A DNA stretch of 64,000 bases. Source: an uncultured Duncaniella sp. (GTDB taxonomy: Bacteria; Bacteroidota; Bacteroidia; Bacteroidales; Muribaculaceae). This document shows positions 16,252-26,594 of this stretch, one piece after another. Positions within the stretch are counted from its first letter, which is position 1. The number at the start of each line of letters is the position of its first letter. The translations under genes and the position numbers were made by a program. A model generated the notes under the pieces. It was not told the origin of the DNA, made no database searches, and saw nothing but the letters and a program-made list of their open reading frames with translations. The stretch is taken from NCBI GenBank assembly GCA_910588795.1, contig CAJURI010000004.1:1-64000 (forward strand). Direction: 5' to 3'.

Positions 16252-17169
16252 TCAAAGGCACACCGTTCCCTTCCGCGACTTGAAATACAGCTGAGCAGAA
16301 TTTATGGTGTTCTGCCACGCCACATAGGCAGCAGGAGCCACCGACACTATGGGATGAAGGTATGTCAGAGCCATCCATATGGCGAGGACTGTGTTCTTCT
16401 GTCCGAGTCCCTGCGCACCGGCAATCCTGTCGCCGCATCGGCGTCCGATCCTCCTCCCTATGTAGAACTGCGCGCAGCAGGCTATGAGCGATATGCCGGC
16501 AAGCCACAGCATCTCCGGTATCATCTCGGCAGGCTCCGCCATGATAAAGCTCACGGCTCTTCCCACCACAATGAACAGAGACACAGCCCATATGTAGAAT
16601 GACACAGACTGATGCGAGGCTATCTTGCCGTGCACTTTGGGAATATACTTGAGCATGGCAAGAGCGGTGAAAAGCGGGAGTATGATCAGAGGCACAACAC
16701 GTGTGGCTATTATGGTCAGCGACTCGAAGAAAGAGAGATCGGCCTCGCTCCCCATCAGAGTGAATAGCACAGGAGCAAGCACAGCGACAGAGACATTGGA
16801 CACTATCGAGAATGTGGCAAGACGCGGTATGCTGCCTCCGAGCATCCCCGTTATCACCGGCGCGGCGGTCGCCGTAGGACAGAATATGCATATGAAAGCC
16901 CCCTCGGCAAGCTCACGGCTGAACGGGAGCAATGCCAGATAGGCGAGCACGGAGCCGAGTATCTGCACCACGATCAGAAGGCCCGACAGGCGTGTGACAC
17001 GAAACTCATGGGGCTTCACCTTGCAGAATGTGATCAACAGCATGATGAAGATGAGATACGGTGCCACGAAGGCTATCATATCAATAAAATTGTGAAACAA
17101 TATGCCGCCAAGCATCGCTATGGGCAGCATCCATGGTTTGAGCCGTTGCCGTATCAGGGCTGAATTCAT
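16252..17169 (-). CDS. BASS family (bile acid:sodium symporter-like) transporter
   Basis: A 305-aa inner-membrane protein with about nine or ten hydrophobic segments. The family-typical helix break reads FCPTATAAPVITGMLGG (about residues 94-110), a sodium-site region of BASS proteins. Substrates of this family include bile acids, pyruvate and pantothenate, and none can be chosen from sequence. The frame is open back to 17250, but a -7 element at 17188-17195 places the transcript start near 17181. The ATG at 17169 (MNSALIRQRL) is therefore the start. Confidence 0.82.
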   Translation of the reverse strand: MNSALIRQRLKPWMLPIAMLGGILFHNFIDMIAFVAPYLIFIMLLITFCKVKPHEFRVTRLSGLLIVVQILGSVLAYLALLPFSRELAEGAFICIFCPTATAAPVITGMLGGSIPRLATFSIVSNVSVAVLAPVLFTLMGSEADLSFFESLTIIATRVVPLIILPLFTALAMLKYIPKVHGKIASHQSVSFYIWAVSLFIVVGRAVSFIMAEPAEMIPEMLWLAGISLIACCAQFYIGRRIGRRCGDRIAGAQGLGQKNTVLAIWMALTYLHPIVSVAPAAYVAWQNTINSAQLYFKSRKGTVCL

Positions 17170-17187
17170 TACAACTGATTTTTTGTG

Positions 17188-17195
17188 CAAAATTA
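17188..17195 (-). promoter_or_regulatory. -7 promoter element of the BASS transporter
   Basis: The minus strand reads TAATTTTG. The start falls near 17181, 12 nt before the chosen ATG, and rules out the longer frame. Confidence 0.65.
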
Positions 17196-17239
17196 ATGAA
17201 TTTTTCTTAAGTTTGTATTCCGAAACACCGTTATAGAAT

Positions 17240-17728
17240 ATGGCTGACAACTATCTGGAGAGGCGCATGGAGGAATATCGCTCCGGCCGACTCGCGACCC
17301 ACAGCAAAAGCACTCCCGGAATGCGACAACCCCGCAAAGGATGTGAGCTTGTGCTCACCTTCCCTCCGATGAACGTTGTGGTGATAGGCCGCAGCGACAC
17401 CATCGTGACTTTATTGGCCGACGTCGTATCGGCATTCACACGCGTAGGGAGCAGGGTCGCATTCACATCCTGCGACGTGAAGCGGAGCACAGCCCTCGCC
17501 CAAAGTTCAGGAGCCCGCTACTATCCCCCAGCCTTCACCCCGGAATCGATGATCAGTGACATCACAGAGAGATGGGGCGGATCAGATGTGATAGTTGATC
17601 TGCGAGGCATCGAAGATCCGGAAGAGGGACAGGCTGACGCCTCAGGGCCGGACTCAGCCTCCGTGGCCCGTCACATACTGTATCTCTCCCACCCCGACAA
17701 CACCTGGCTGTCAGGCTGCAAGCCCTGA
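17240..17728 (+). CDS. Unrecognised 162-aa protein with Rossmann-like core
   Basis: I do not recognise this gene. It opens MADNYLERRMEEYRSGR, a basic helical leader, then a beta-alpha-beta pattern (NVVVIGRSDTIVTLLADVV about residues 45-63, SRVAFTSCDVKR, SDVIVDLRG) like the first half of a short-chain dehydrogenase fold. It lacks the GxxxGxG dinucleotide loop and any YxxxK active site. It might be a truncated or divergent SDR relative. It is divergent from the BASS gene with 70 nt between. No -7 element is visible in front of it. Confidence 0.6.
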   Translation: MADNYLERRMEEYRSGRLATHSKSTPGMRQPRKGCELVLTFPPMNVVVIGRSDTIVTLLADVVSAFTRVGSRVAFTSCDVKRSTALAQSSGARYYPPAFTPESMISDITERWGGSDVIVDLRGIEDPEEGQADASGPDSASVARHILYLSHPDNTWLSGCKP

Positions 17729-17799
17729 CATTCTGCTCCGGGATAAAGCACGGTTACGGCTTTGCCTGATATTTTTATGGATGGTTGAAGAATAATTAG

Positions 17800-17807
17800 T
17801 AACTTTG
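17800..17807 (+). promoter_or_regulatory. -7 promoter element of ychF
   Basis: TAACTTTG, with start near 17814 and a leader of about 33 nt. Confidence 0.65.
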
Positions 17808-17846
17808 CAAAAATTTTCCAACAACCGATCATTTTAACTTATATAA

Positions 17847-18950
17847 ATGGCACTACAATGTGGCATCGTTGGGCTTCCCAACGTGGGCAAGTCTACCCTC
17901 TTCAACTGCCTCTCAAACGCAAAGGCACAGTCAGCCAACTTCCCGTTCTGCACCATAGAGCCCAATGTGGGCGTGATCACTGTACCCGACGACCGTCTCA
18001 ACAAACTTGTGGAGATGTGCAATCCTCGCTCGGTGGTTCCGGCTACAGTGGAGATAGTGGATATAGCCGGCCTGGTGCAGGGAGCGAGCAAAGGTGAGGG
18101 TCTTGGCAACAAATTCCTCGCCAACATACGCGAGACCGATGCCATACTCCACGTGCTCCGATGCTTCGACGATGACAATGTGACACACGTCCACAACACC
18201 GTCGACCCTGTGCGCGACAAGGAGATCATCGACTATGAACTCCAGCTGAAAGACCTCGAGACCATAGAGAGCCGCATAGCAAGGACCCAGAAGCAGGCCC
18301 AGACCGGAGGTGACAAGGTGGCAAAGATGCAATACGAGGTGCTAAAAAAATATCAGGATGCCCTCCTGCAGGGAAAGCCGGCACGCACAGTGGCACTCGA
18401 GACACCCGACGAGCAGAAATTCGCACGCGACCTGTTCCTGCTCACATCCAAACCTGTCATGTATGTGTGCAACGTGGATGACGCATCCGCAGTCAACGGC
18501 AACAAGTATGTCGACGCAGTGCGTGAGGCAATAAAGGACGAGGACGCCCAGCTTCTCATAGTGGCAGCCCAGACCGAAAGCGAGATCGCCGAACTCGACA
18601 CCTACGAGGAGCGGCAGGAATTCCTCGCGGAAATAGGGCTTAAGGAGTCAGGAGTGGCACGCCTCATACGCGCCGCCTATGCACTTCTCAACCTCCAGAC
18701 ATTCTTTACCGCAGGAGCCGACGAGGTCCGCGCATGGACATTCATACGCGGAAGCAAGGCACCTCAGTGCGCGGGAATCATACACACCGACTTCGAAAAA
18801 GGCTTCATACGCGCCGAGGTCATAAAGTATGACGATTATGTCACCCTCGGTTCAGAAGCCGCCGTGCGCGAAGCCGGCAAGATGGCTATCGAGGGGAAGA
18901 ACTACATAGCTCAGGACGGCGACATAATGCACTTCCTTTTCAACGTCTGA
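17847..18950 (+). CDS. ychF: Ribosome-binding ATPase YchF
   Basis: An Obg-family P-loop NTPase that prefers ATP, binds ribosomes and affects oxidative-stress response. The 367-aa protein starts MALQCGIVGLPNVGKST with the G1 loop, then the G3 motif DIAGLVQGASKGEGLGN near 69-85, a coiled helical insertion, and a C-terminal TGS domain (IHTDFEKGFIRAEVI near 310-324). The NxxE-type G4 of YchF is expected near YVCNVDD. Length and order are typical. A hairpin terminator follows. Confidence 0.95.
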   Translation: MALQCGIVGLPNVGKSTLFNCLSNAKAQSANFPFCTIEPNVGVITVPDDRLNKLVEMCNPRSVVPATVEIVDIAGLVQGASKGEGLGNKFLANIRETDAILHVLRCFDDDNVTHVHNTVDPVRDKEIIDYELQLKDLETIESRIARTQKQAQTGGDKVAKMQYEVLKKYQDALLQGKPARTVALETPDEQKFARDLFLLTSKPVMYVCNVDDASAVNGNKYVDAVREAIKDEDAQLLIVAAQTESEIAELDTYEERQEFLAEIGLKESGVARLIRAAYALLNLQTFFTAGADEVRAWTFIRGSKAPQCAGIIHTDFEKGFIRAEVIKYDDYVTLGSEAAVREAGKMAIEGKNYIAQDGDIMHFLFNV

Positions 18951-19000
18951 AAAAAGCCGCCGATACAAGATTTCAGAGACGTGTCACAACGTCCAGATAG

Positions 19001-19043
19001 AAATTTACCCTTGCTACAGTTATCTGTGGCAAGGGTAATTTCT
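19001..19043 (+). terminator. Terminator after ychF
   Basis: The arms ATTTACCCTTGC and GCAAGGGTAATTT flank a 13-nt loop, followed by TTCTTC. It lies about 50 nt after the stop. Confidence 0.7.
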
Positions 19044-19142
19044 TCAAGAATGGAGTTTTGACACAGCCGCCAAATCTTTATTCAGGCATTCTTACACGCC
19101 CGGTATCCGGCAGGCAATTACGCGCCGACTGCGCAAGGCTCA

Positions 19143-19574
19143 TCACTTCTTCTCCTTCAGCAGGTCGCGGATCTCGGTGAGCAGCACCTCCTCCTTTGTG
19201 GGTTCCGGAGCCGGTGCGGGTTCCGGAGCCTCCTCCTGCTTGCGCTTGAGCTGGTTTATGGCTTTAATTGCAACGAAGATACAGAAAGCCACGATGAGGA
19301 AGTCCACTATGGTCTGGACCCAAGAGCCCCAGTTCATTGTCACTTCAGGCTTCAGCACCTCCTGTGTCTGACCGTCAATTACAGCCTTCTGTATCACCCA
19401 CTTGTAATCAGTGAAATTGATACCGCCTGTCACCACACCCACAAGAGGCATGATGATATCGTCGACAAGCGAAGAGATGATCTTACCGAACGCCGCGCCT
19501 ATCACAACGCCGACAGCCATATCTATGACATTGCCGCGCATTGCAAATTCCTTAAATTCTTTTAAAAGTGCCAT
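19143..19574 (-). CDS. mscL: Large-conductance mechanosensitive channel
   Basis: A pressure-release channel of the inner membrane that opens under osmotic downshock. The 143-aa protein has the N-terminal amphipathic helix plus TM1 ([20 protein letters not shown], residues 8-27), a periplasmic loop and TM2 (about 82-103). The cytoplasmic tail has an unusual Glu/Pro/Ala stretch ([16 protein letters not shown]) before the final helix. The open frame reaches 19613, but the -7 element at 19611-19618 puts the transcript start near 19604, so MALLKEF at 19574 is the start. Confidence 0.94.
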   Translation of the reverse strand: MALLKEFKEFAMRGNVIDMAVGVVIGAAFGKIISSLVDDIIMPLVGVVTGGINFTDYKWVIQKAVIDGQTQEVLKPEVTMNWGSWVQTIVDFLIVAFCIFVAIKAINQLKRKQEEAPEPAPAPEPTKEEVLLTEIRDLLKEKK

Positions 19575-19610
19575 GTATTGAAATGTTTTTATATTGTTTC
19601 GTAATACGCA

Positions 19611-19618
19611 CAAAATTA
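19611..19618 (-). promoter_or_regulatory. -7 promoter element of mscL
   Basis: The minus strand reads TAATTTTG. The start is near 19604, 30 nt before the ATG. Confidence 0.65.
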
Positions 19619-19745
19619 GCTAAAAAATCCATATTATCGAGAGATTAGACCAATAAAAACGCATTTTACGGACAAAATGTATAATTATTTATAAAAGAGG
19701 TGTTATTTTTCCTGCAAAAAGCAACGTTCATTTGAAAAATATTTG

Positions 19746-19753
19746 TAATTTTG
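19746..19753 (+). promoter_or_regulatory. -7 promoter element of gapA
   Basis: TAATTTTG, with start near 19760 and a leader of about 66 nt. No TTTG is seen at the standard distance. Confidence 0.65.
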
Positions 19754-19822
19754 TCGCGCTAAAAGCGTTTCCAAAGGAAGTAATAATATCAATTCTAAAA
19801 ATATACCCAAATTTATTTTTAA

Positions 19823-20833
<1,011 letters not shown>

Positions 20834-20861
20834 TAAATAGTCCACAGACCATAATTCACAC

Positions 20862-20905
20862 ATCCGCCTCGGCTGAAATGAACAGCCGAGGCGGATTTTG
20901 TGTTT
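20862..20905 (+). terminator. Terminator after gapA
   Basis: TCCGCCTCGGCT and its perfect complement around an 8-nt loop, followed by TTTTG. From here to 21066 I see no gene or structure beyond AT-rich DNA. Confidence 0.88.
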
Positions 20906-21066
20906 AGATATGCCACATATTGTGTCAAGCACCGCTATTGTATAAGTCAGTATACCATTGATGATATGATGGCATCACTACTCTGTTAACACACATTTCA
21001 AAATCTTACCTCAAAGGGTTAATATGTTAATTTATGCAAATTGTACAATATTTTTAAGCATAAAAA

Positions 21067-21097
21067 TTTGCCATATCCAATATTCTCCCTAACTTTG
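21067..21097 (+). promoter_or_regulatory. Promoter of the short RNA upstream of uvrA
   Basis: TTTG (21067-21070), a 19-nt spacer and TAACTTTG (21090-21097), an ideal match. No protein gene follows within its transcript. Confidence 0.8.
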
Positions 21098-21103
21098 CAT
21101 CAG

Positions 21104-21165
21104 TTTTTCATGGTATTAGATTTAAGGTAAGAAGATTATTCGTCGCGATGACGGATAATTTTTTA
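21104..21165 (+). ncRNA. Short stand-alone RNA (about 60 nt) with own promoter and terminator
   Basis: Transcription from the promoter at 21067-21097 would start near 21104 and run through TTTTTCATGGTATTAGATTT to a hairpin terminator (21135-21164). The leader-like 5' part has no usable ORF. From memory, a similar phrase followed by a GTCGCGATGAC-type hairpin occurs in intergenic regions of Bacteroides, so this is probably a conserved small RNA. The promoter-plus-terminator layout is like that described for order-specific RNAs such as Bacteroidales-1, but I cannot confirm identity. No gene symbol is offered. Confidence 0.6.
21135..21164 (+). terminator. Terminator of the short RNA
   Basis: ATTATTCGTC and GACGGATAAT pair over 10 bp (one G-U) around a GCGAT loop, with a six-T run after it. 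Confidence 0.8.
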
Positions 21166-21248
21166 TGTACCTGTACCAAATCCCCCGACTCCCACTCTAT
21201 TATATCATAGAATAGCCTGTTAAATATACTTACCTCTATGGCACACGC

Positions 21249-21279
21249 TTTGAAATGAGACGAATAATAAGTAACTTTG
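21249..21279 (+). promoter_or_regulatory. Promoter of uvrA
   Basis: TTTG (21249-21252), a 19-nt spacer and TAACTTTG (21272-21279). The start is near 21286, downstream of the ATG at 21281, so the next in-frame ATG (21299) must be used. Confidence 0.8.
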
Positions 21280-21298
21280 TATGTTACAACAATCCGAA

Positions 21299-24184
21299 AT
21301 GCAGAATAACGAACAGTATATCTCCGTACGCGGAGCCAAGGTAAACAATCTCAAGAATATTGACGTAGACATACCGCGCGGCAAGCTCGTGGTGATAACC
21401 GGCGTGTCAGGCTCAGGAAAATCATCGCTCGCTTTCGACACCCTCTATGCCGAAGGGCAGCGCAGATATGTGGAGAGCCTCAGCAGCTATGCACGCCAGT
21501 TCATGGGCAAAATGCCCAAACCGGAATGCAAGGCCATACTCGGACTCCCCCCGGCCATAGCCATAGAGCAGAAGGTCAACACACGAAACCCGCGCAGCAC
21601 CGTAGGGACCTCCACCGAGATCTATGACTATCTGCGCCTGCTGTACGGACGCATCGGCCACACATTCTCACCCATAAGCGGCGATGAAGTGCGCAAGCAC
21701 ACGGTCAACGACGTGGTGGAGTTTGCGACCTCCTATCCTGACGGCACACGCCTCGCAGTGCTTGCCCCGGTGATACTTCCCGAAGGCCGGCGGCTCATAT
21801 CGCAGCTCGACGTATTCCTTAAAGCGGGTTACGCCCGAGTGATGCACGGCGGAGCATTCCACGAGATCGAAGAGGTCATAGCCGAAATGCGTGAGGCCGG
21901 CGACGACTCAGCCGACTACCGTGCGGAGGACTATATGCTCGTGGTCGACAGGCTCGCGGTGTCGCATGAGAGCGACGAACTGAGCCGCCTTGCCGACTCG
22001 GCCGAGACTGCCTTCTTCGAGGGACGCGACAAGCTTTCCATCATGGTATGGCTTCCGGAAGGGGGCACCGCCACGCGTGAATTCTCCAAGATATTCGAGG
22101 CCGACGGGATGCGGTTTGACGAACCTTCCGAGATGATGTTCAACTTCAACAATCCTGTCGGGGCATGTCCCACATGCGAAGGTTTCGGCCGGGTGCTCGG
22201 CATCGACGAACGTCTCGTGGTGCCCAACGCCACACTCTCCGTCTACGATGAGACCGTGGCCTGCTGGCGCGGAGAGAAAATGGGGGAATGGCGCACGGCA
22301 TTCATTCACGACGCCCAGCAGTTCGGATTTCCGATACACACACCCTACGGCGAGCTGACAGAGGAGCAGAAACGGCTCCTGTGGCACGGACCCACACCCG
22401 AACAGGGGAAGAATGCCCGATACATGTATGGAGAGTTCCCGAGCATCGACAATTTCTTCAGGATGGTCGACAGCAACCAGTACAAGATACAGTATCGCGT
22501 GATGCGCGCACGCTATCAGGGAAAGACCACATGCCCCACATGCCACGGCTCCCGACTGAGGCCCGAGGCATCATATGTCAAAGTGGGCGGAAAGACCATA
22601 GGAGAACTGGTGAGAATGCCGGTCAGCGACCTGCAGAGATTCTTCAGCAACCTCTCGCTTGACGAACACGACGCCAAGGTAGCACGCCGCCTGCTCACCG
22701 AGATCAACAACCGCATAGGCTATCTCGTTGAAGTAGGGCTCGGATATCTCACGCTCGACCGCCTCAGCAACACCCTGTCGGGCGGCGAGAGCCAGCGCAT
22801 CAACCTCGCCACTTCACTTGGAAGCAGCCTTGTAGGCTCGCTCTACATACTCGACGAGCCGTCCATCGGTCTGCACTCGCGTGACACAGGCCGCCTCATC
22901 ACTGTGCTAAAGAAGCTCCGCGACCTCGGCAACACAGTGGTGGTTGTGGAACATGACGAGGAGATAATGCGCGAAGCCGACTATCTGATAGACGTAGGTC
23001 CGGATGCCGGACGCCTCGGCGGAGAGATCATATTCCAGGGTGACCCGTCAAGCATACAGGATCTGACAGAGACCCCGGGAGCATCAACAAGCTACACCGC
23101 ACGCTATCTCAGCGGCCGGCTCACCATACCCGTGCCGAAGGCCCGCCGGCACTGGCGCGACTCCATAACCATAAAGGGGGCCCGCGAACACAATCTCAAG
23201 GATGTGGACGTGACATTCCCGCTCGGAGTGATGACAGTGGTCACCGGAGTGAGCGGATCAGGAAAATCGACTCTTGTGCGCGACGTGCTCTACCGGGCAC
23301 TCAACCGCAAGCTCGGCAATCCCGGTGACGCCCCGGCTTACCACCGCGAGCTTTCCGGCGACCTCGCAAGGCTCAGCGCGGTGGAGTTTGTCGACCAGAA
23401 TCCCATAGGAAAATCCACACGCTCCAATCCCGCCACCTACCTCAAGGCATTTGACGAGATACGCAAACTCTTCGCATCCACACAGGGAGCCAAACAGATG
23501 GGATTCACAGCCTCGGATTTCTCCTTCAACTCCGACGGCGGACGCTGCGAAGCCTGCAAAGGGGAAGGGGTGATAACCATCGAAATGCAGTTCATGGCCG
23601 ACATAACCATCCCCTGCGAGGAATGCCACGGCAAGCGGTACCAGAAAGAGATCCTTGAGATCGAGTACCGAGGCAAGAATATCTACGACATACTCGAGAT
23701 GACCATCAACCAGGCCATAGAGTTCTTCAGCGAAGCCGACGGCACACAGGAGAAACGCATCATAAAGCGGTTGAAGCCGCTTCAGGATGTGGGGCTCGGA
23801 TACATCAAGATCGGGCAGAACTCGTCATCGCTATCCGGAGGTGAGAACCAGAGAGTGAAACTCGCATCGTTCTTCGCCGACGAGTCAAAGCAGCCTACCA
23901 TGTATATTTTCGACGAACCGACAACAGGACTGCATTTCAACGACATAGCCACACTTATGAAATCCTTTGACCGCCTCATCAGCATGGGGCACACTGTACT
24001 GATAATCGAGCACAACATGGATGTCATAAAGTGTGCCGATCATGTGATAGATATGGGTCCCGAAGGCGGAGATGCCGGAGGCTCATTGGTCATCGCAGGT
24101 ACTCCCGAGGAGGTTGCATCGTGCCCTGCTTCCTATACAGGAAAATATCTCAAGGAAAAATTATCAGCTGGCAGTGATATTTAG
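21299..24184 (+). CDS. uvrA: Excinuclease ABC subunit A
   Basis: The damage-sensing ATPase of nucleotide excision repair, acting with UvrB on DNA. The 961-aa protein has two ABC ATPase modules. The first has a Walker [21 protein letters not shown], a zinc-binding pair of CPTC motifs ([19 protein letters not shown]), a signature [12 protein letters not shown] and a Walker [10 protein letters not shown]. The second has [16 protein letters not shown], a zinc finger CEACKGEG...CEECHGKRY, the signature [13 protein letters not shown] and Walker [10 protein letters not shown]. The start at 21299 was chosen from the promoter position. Gene order is typical and no defect is seen. Confidence 0.97.
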   Translation: MQNNEQYISVRGAKVNNLKNIDVDIPRGKLVVITGVSGSGKSSLAFDTLYAEGQRRYVESLSSYARQFMGKMPKPECKAILGLPPAIAIEQKVNTRNPRSTVGTSTEIYDYLRLLYGRIGHTFSPISGDEVRKHTVNDVVEFATSYPDGTRLAVLAPVILPEGRRLISQLDVFLKAGYARVMHGGAFHEIEEVIAEMREAGDDSADYRAEDYMLVVDRLAVSHESDELSRLADSAETAFFEGRDKLSIMVWLPEGGTATREFSKIFEADGMRFDEPSEMMFNFNNPVGACPTCEGFGRVLGIDERLVVPNATLSVYDETVACWRGEKMGEWRTAFIHDAQQFGFPIHTPYGELTEEQKRLLWHGPTPEQGKNARYMYGEFPSIDNFFRMVDSNQYKIQYRVMRARYQGKTTCPTCHGSRLRPEASYVKVGGKTIGELVRMPVSDLQRFFSNLSLDEHDAKVARRLLTEINNRIGYLVEVGLGYLTLDRLSNTLSGGESQRINLATSLGSSLVGSLYILDEPSIGLHSRDTGRLITVLKKLRDLGNTVVVVEHDEEIMREADYLIDVGPDAGRLGGEIIFQGDPSSIQDLTETPGASTSYTARYLSGRLTIPVPKARRHWRDSITIKGAREHNLKDVDVTFPLGVMTVVTGVSGSGKSTLVRDVLYRALNRKLGNPGDAPAYHRELSGDLARLSAVEFVDQNPIGKSTRSNPATYLKAFDEIRKLFASTQGAKQMGFTASDFSFNSDGGRCEACKGEGVITIEMQFMADITIPCEECHGKRYQKEILEIEYRGKNIYDILEMTINQAIEFFSEADGTQEKRIIKRLKPLQDVGLGYIKIGQNSSSLSGGENQRVKLASFFADESKQPTMYIFDEPTTGLHFNDIATLMKSFDRLISMGHTVLIIEHNMDVIKCADHVIDMGPEGGDAGGSLVIAGTPEEVASCPASYTGKYLKEKLSAGSDI

Positions 24185-24371
24185 ACCATAGAACCAGAGA
24201 GCTATAGACAGGAGTACTTTTTAGACCATAGGACCAAAGATATAGACAGGAGAACAGGAGAACTTTTTAGGACAGAGAACCATAGAACTATATATGTTCT
24301 ATAGATTGTTCTCTTCCAAAATGTTCTCCTGTTCTCCTGTCTATCTTTAGCTCTTTAGTCCTTTGGTCTAA
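24181..24371. repeat. Intergenic tandem and inverted repeat array
   Basis: Starting at the uvrA stop codon, a phrase of about 40 nt (TTAGACCATAGAACC...) occurs at 24181-24220, again at 24221-24266, and in part at 24267-24295. A long inverted copy fills 24323-24371. The second copy and the inverted copy share about 43 paired positions, including an almost exact ATAGACAGGAGAACAGGAGAAC arm written here in pieces. The whole can fold into one long hairpin between convergent genes and may serve as a two-way terminator. It contains no ORF. Confidence 0.75.
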
Positions 24372-25187
24372 TTAGAAAAGGTATCCGAAACCTACATTCA
24401 AGTATATAGGATACATTTTGAAACTAATTGTCTTGAATGATGATTCGAATATACCGTTACATCCCCAGGCGAGGTTGGCATTCACGAGCAGATGCTTGTA
24501 AGCCGACCAGGACACTCCGCCCTGCATACCCCATTGAAATTTTCTGAGGTCATTGCTGAAGTTGTACGATGCCATCGCATCACCTTCGAACACATATTTG
24601 TCGCCGGTTGGATTACCCTCACGAAGATAACCGTCGGACACATAACCGTCAAAATCATTGTCAAACGCATATGACAGATAAGGTCCAAAGTTTACCTTAA
24701 GACGACGGTTTACACGATAGACCGCAGTGATAGGCACCACCAACTGCTGAGTATGATACTTGGTCTGTACCTTTCCGGTCCAGTTTCCTTTAAGAATCTT
24801 ACCGTTTTCAAGAATTTCCATACCATAGTTCTTGACTGTGGCTTTGGTCTCCATTCCTTTGGTCTCAAAACGTATGCCCACTGCGGCACCCCATCTCTTT
24901 TCCACATCAAACCATTTTGTGGCAGTTCCACCAATCTGTAAGTTAAGGTTAGGGCTATAGGAGTTGATCTCCCTTATCTCTCCCGGGAGAGGCAGAGGCG
25001 CAGCTCCTCCTATATTGGTACCTGCATTGACTTCGAATTCCAACCCGAGTGCGATGATTCTGCCCGTTATGCCATCTCGCGCTTCACTTGGATTATAACC
25101 GGGGACAGGCTCTGCCATGGCGTTAACCGAGAATACCGCAAACAGCATGCCTAAAATGGCAAGCTTATGGAATATACTGATTTTCAT
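24372..25187 (-). CDS. PorT-like outer-membrane beta-barrel protein
   Basis: A 271-aa exported protein with a signal peptide ending near AMA (residue 25). The rest alternates polar and aromatic residues in the manner of an outer-membrane barrel. It has a glycine-rich turn pattern, GIRFETKGMET near 100 and GPYLSYAF near 170, and ends in GFGYLF with a terminal phenylalanine, the usual barrel assembly signal. It fits the outer membrane beta-barrel domain of the PorT/OmpW-like group. It lies 28 nt after a PCMD lipoprotein on the same strand, so the two may act together at the surface. The precise role is unknown. Confidence 0.75.
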   Translation of the reverse strand: MKISIFHKLAILGMLFAVFSVNAMAEPVPGYNPSEARDGITGRIIALGLEFEVNAGTNIGGAAPLPLPGEIREINSYSPNLNLQIGGTATKWFDVEKRWGAAVGIRFETKGMETKATVKNYGMEILENGKILKGNWTGKVQTKYHTQQLVVPITAVYRVNRRLKVNFGPYLSYAFDNDFDGYVSDGYLREGNPTGDKYVFEGDAMASYNFSNDLRKFQWGMQGGVSWSAYKHLLVNANLAWGCNGIFESSFKTISFKMYPIYLNVGFGYLF

Positions 25188-25215
25188 AACTATATGCTTT
25201 TTAGTGTGTCGAGAT

Positions 25216-26352
25216 TCATTTATCTTCCAATGCGCAGGTGATCAGAAGTTCATCCACCATGAGCGTAGAGCCTATGGCTCCGCAGAAATAGTCACCATCC
25301 TGGCTTGAACTCATAACTACAGCCATATTATACGCACCGGATTTCAGTTTGAAGTGGTCTATCGATTTCCCTTCACGACATACGAAAGGAACATTGAATG
25401 GCACCCATTCATCGCTCGCATGACGGTCAGGAATTTCGGCTGTACCTATAATATTGGGGTTATCTTTTGAAAGTACATTTGTACCATCGAGCCATTGCAT
25501 AGACTCTGTCACCTCATACATAACAAGATAAAGGTTGAACATATCGGTCTTACCGGAAACAGGCACAAAATTTCCATTTGCATCAGTCTCACAATATGTT
25601 TCACCTGGTGTATACTTATAATATCCGCTGAATGCAGACGGCTCATTATAAAATGGTGTTCCGAAATGAGTAGCACCCAATGGATTGCTCACTGCATTTT
25701 TGCCATCAAAAGTCCCTATAAACAGATTGCCAGCTGCAATAGGCTTATTCAGATTGGCTCCCCATTTTCCAGTAGATCTGGTAGTAAGCACAACACACTT
25801 ACCTTTCACACCATTATCCCCTTGATAAGTTGGATATGTGTTGGGGGTCGAAGCTTGAAAAGAAAGTGCAAATGCTGAATTTGCACTTGACCACACAAGA
25901 GACACCAACCCATTTGAACCCACTTCATAAAATTCATCGTAGGAACTTAGCCCAACCATTGCTGATATCTGGTGAACATTTTCAAAACCGTAATCAAGAT
26001 TTATGGTGTTGTTTTTCTGAACTTCTACAGTGTAGGTCTTACTCCATTCTCCATCCTCTGATGTGACAGTATAAGTCTGCGGAAACAGAAAATTAAGAGG
26101 CGTACCACTGGGGGGGGTAATAGTAGCTCCCGGAGTAAGGATAAATTTTGGTGCAAGCGGTTCAAGCAACGACACATCATTCTTCACTATAAGAGTCACT
26201 TTATTATTACCTATTATCGGTTCACGGTTAAGCAGATTGCCATCGAGAGTCACAGCAGTGATGTCACACTCGGCATTGAGCGGCTCATCCTTTATGCACG
26301 ACACCAGTGAGAGAAGAATCCCTAAGGCAACCGCTAAATTAAGAATTTTCAT
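25216..26352 (-). CDS. PCMD-domain surface lipoprotein
   Basis: A 378-aa lipoprotein (lipobox LVSC, Cys19). An N-terminal Ig-like/DUF-type region (about 25-115) with a TYTVEVQKNN ending precedes a PCMD domain (putative carbohydrate metabolism domain, about 120-375). Recognisable PCMD parts are GFENVH, YYKYTPGETY near 245-255, TDMFNLYLVMYEV and the final strand STLMVDELLITCAL. PCMD proteins are surface lipoproteins of Bacteroidetes of uncertain role. The reading frame is open to 26409, but MKILNLAVAL at 26352 begins the signal peptide. It heads an operon with the PorT-like gene. Confidence 0.85.
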   Translation of the reverse strand: MKILNLAVALGILLSLVSCIKDEPLNAECDITAVTLDGNLLNREPIIGNNKVTLIVKNDVSLLEPLAPKFILTPGATITPPSGTPLNFLFPQTYTVTSEDGEWSKTYTVEVQKNNTINLDYGFENVHQISAMVGLSSYDEFYEVGSNGLVSLVWSSANSAFALSFQASTPNTYPTYQGDNGVKGKCVVLTTRSTGKWGANLNKPIAAGNLFIGTFDGKNAVSNPLGATHFGTPFYNEPSAFSGYYKYTPGETYCETDANGNFVPVSGKTDMFNLYLVMYEVTESMQWLDGTNVLSKDNPNIIGTAEIPDRHASDEWVPFNVPFVCREGKSIDHFKLKSGAYNMAVVMSSSQDGDYFCGAIGSTLMVDELLITCALEDK

Positions 26353-26428
26353 ACGAAATGTAATATATTTATAATCAACTGATTGGTAAATACTGTATAG
26401 AAAATACAATTTACTCCAAACTAATTCA

Positions 26429-26459
26429 CAAAAGTATGAAAAAAACTTACATTGACCAA
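26429..26459 (-). promoter_or_regulatory. Promoter of the PCMD-PorT operon
   Basis: On the minus strand TTG (26459-26457), a 20-nt spacer and TACTTTTG (26436-26429). The start is near 26422, with a leader of about 70 nt. Confidence 0.7.
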
Positions 26460-26521
26460 TTAATTATCCAAAATAGAGATAAAAATGGTATATTTCGAAA
26501 AAATAATTAACAAAATTTTAT

Positions 26522-26529
26522 TACCTTTG
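26522..26529 (+). promoter_or_regulatory. -7 promoter element of the divergent lipoprotein gene
   Basis: TACCTTTG, with start near 26536 and a leader of about 59 nt. It is back to back with the PCMD promoter, about 86 nt between the two -7 elements, so one regulator could affect both. Confidence 0.65.
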
Positions 26530-26594
26530 TCCCAGAAATTCTCTAAAAGTCTAAATTTTAATAAATTCGTAACCAAATCATTAACACGAACACA

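Noticed and set aside
24181..24300. Possible CRISPR-like direct repeats
   Set aside because: Copies are adjacent and diverged, with no spacers of even length and no cas genes; an inverted copy is present.
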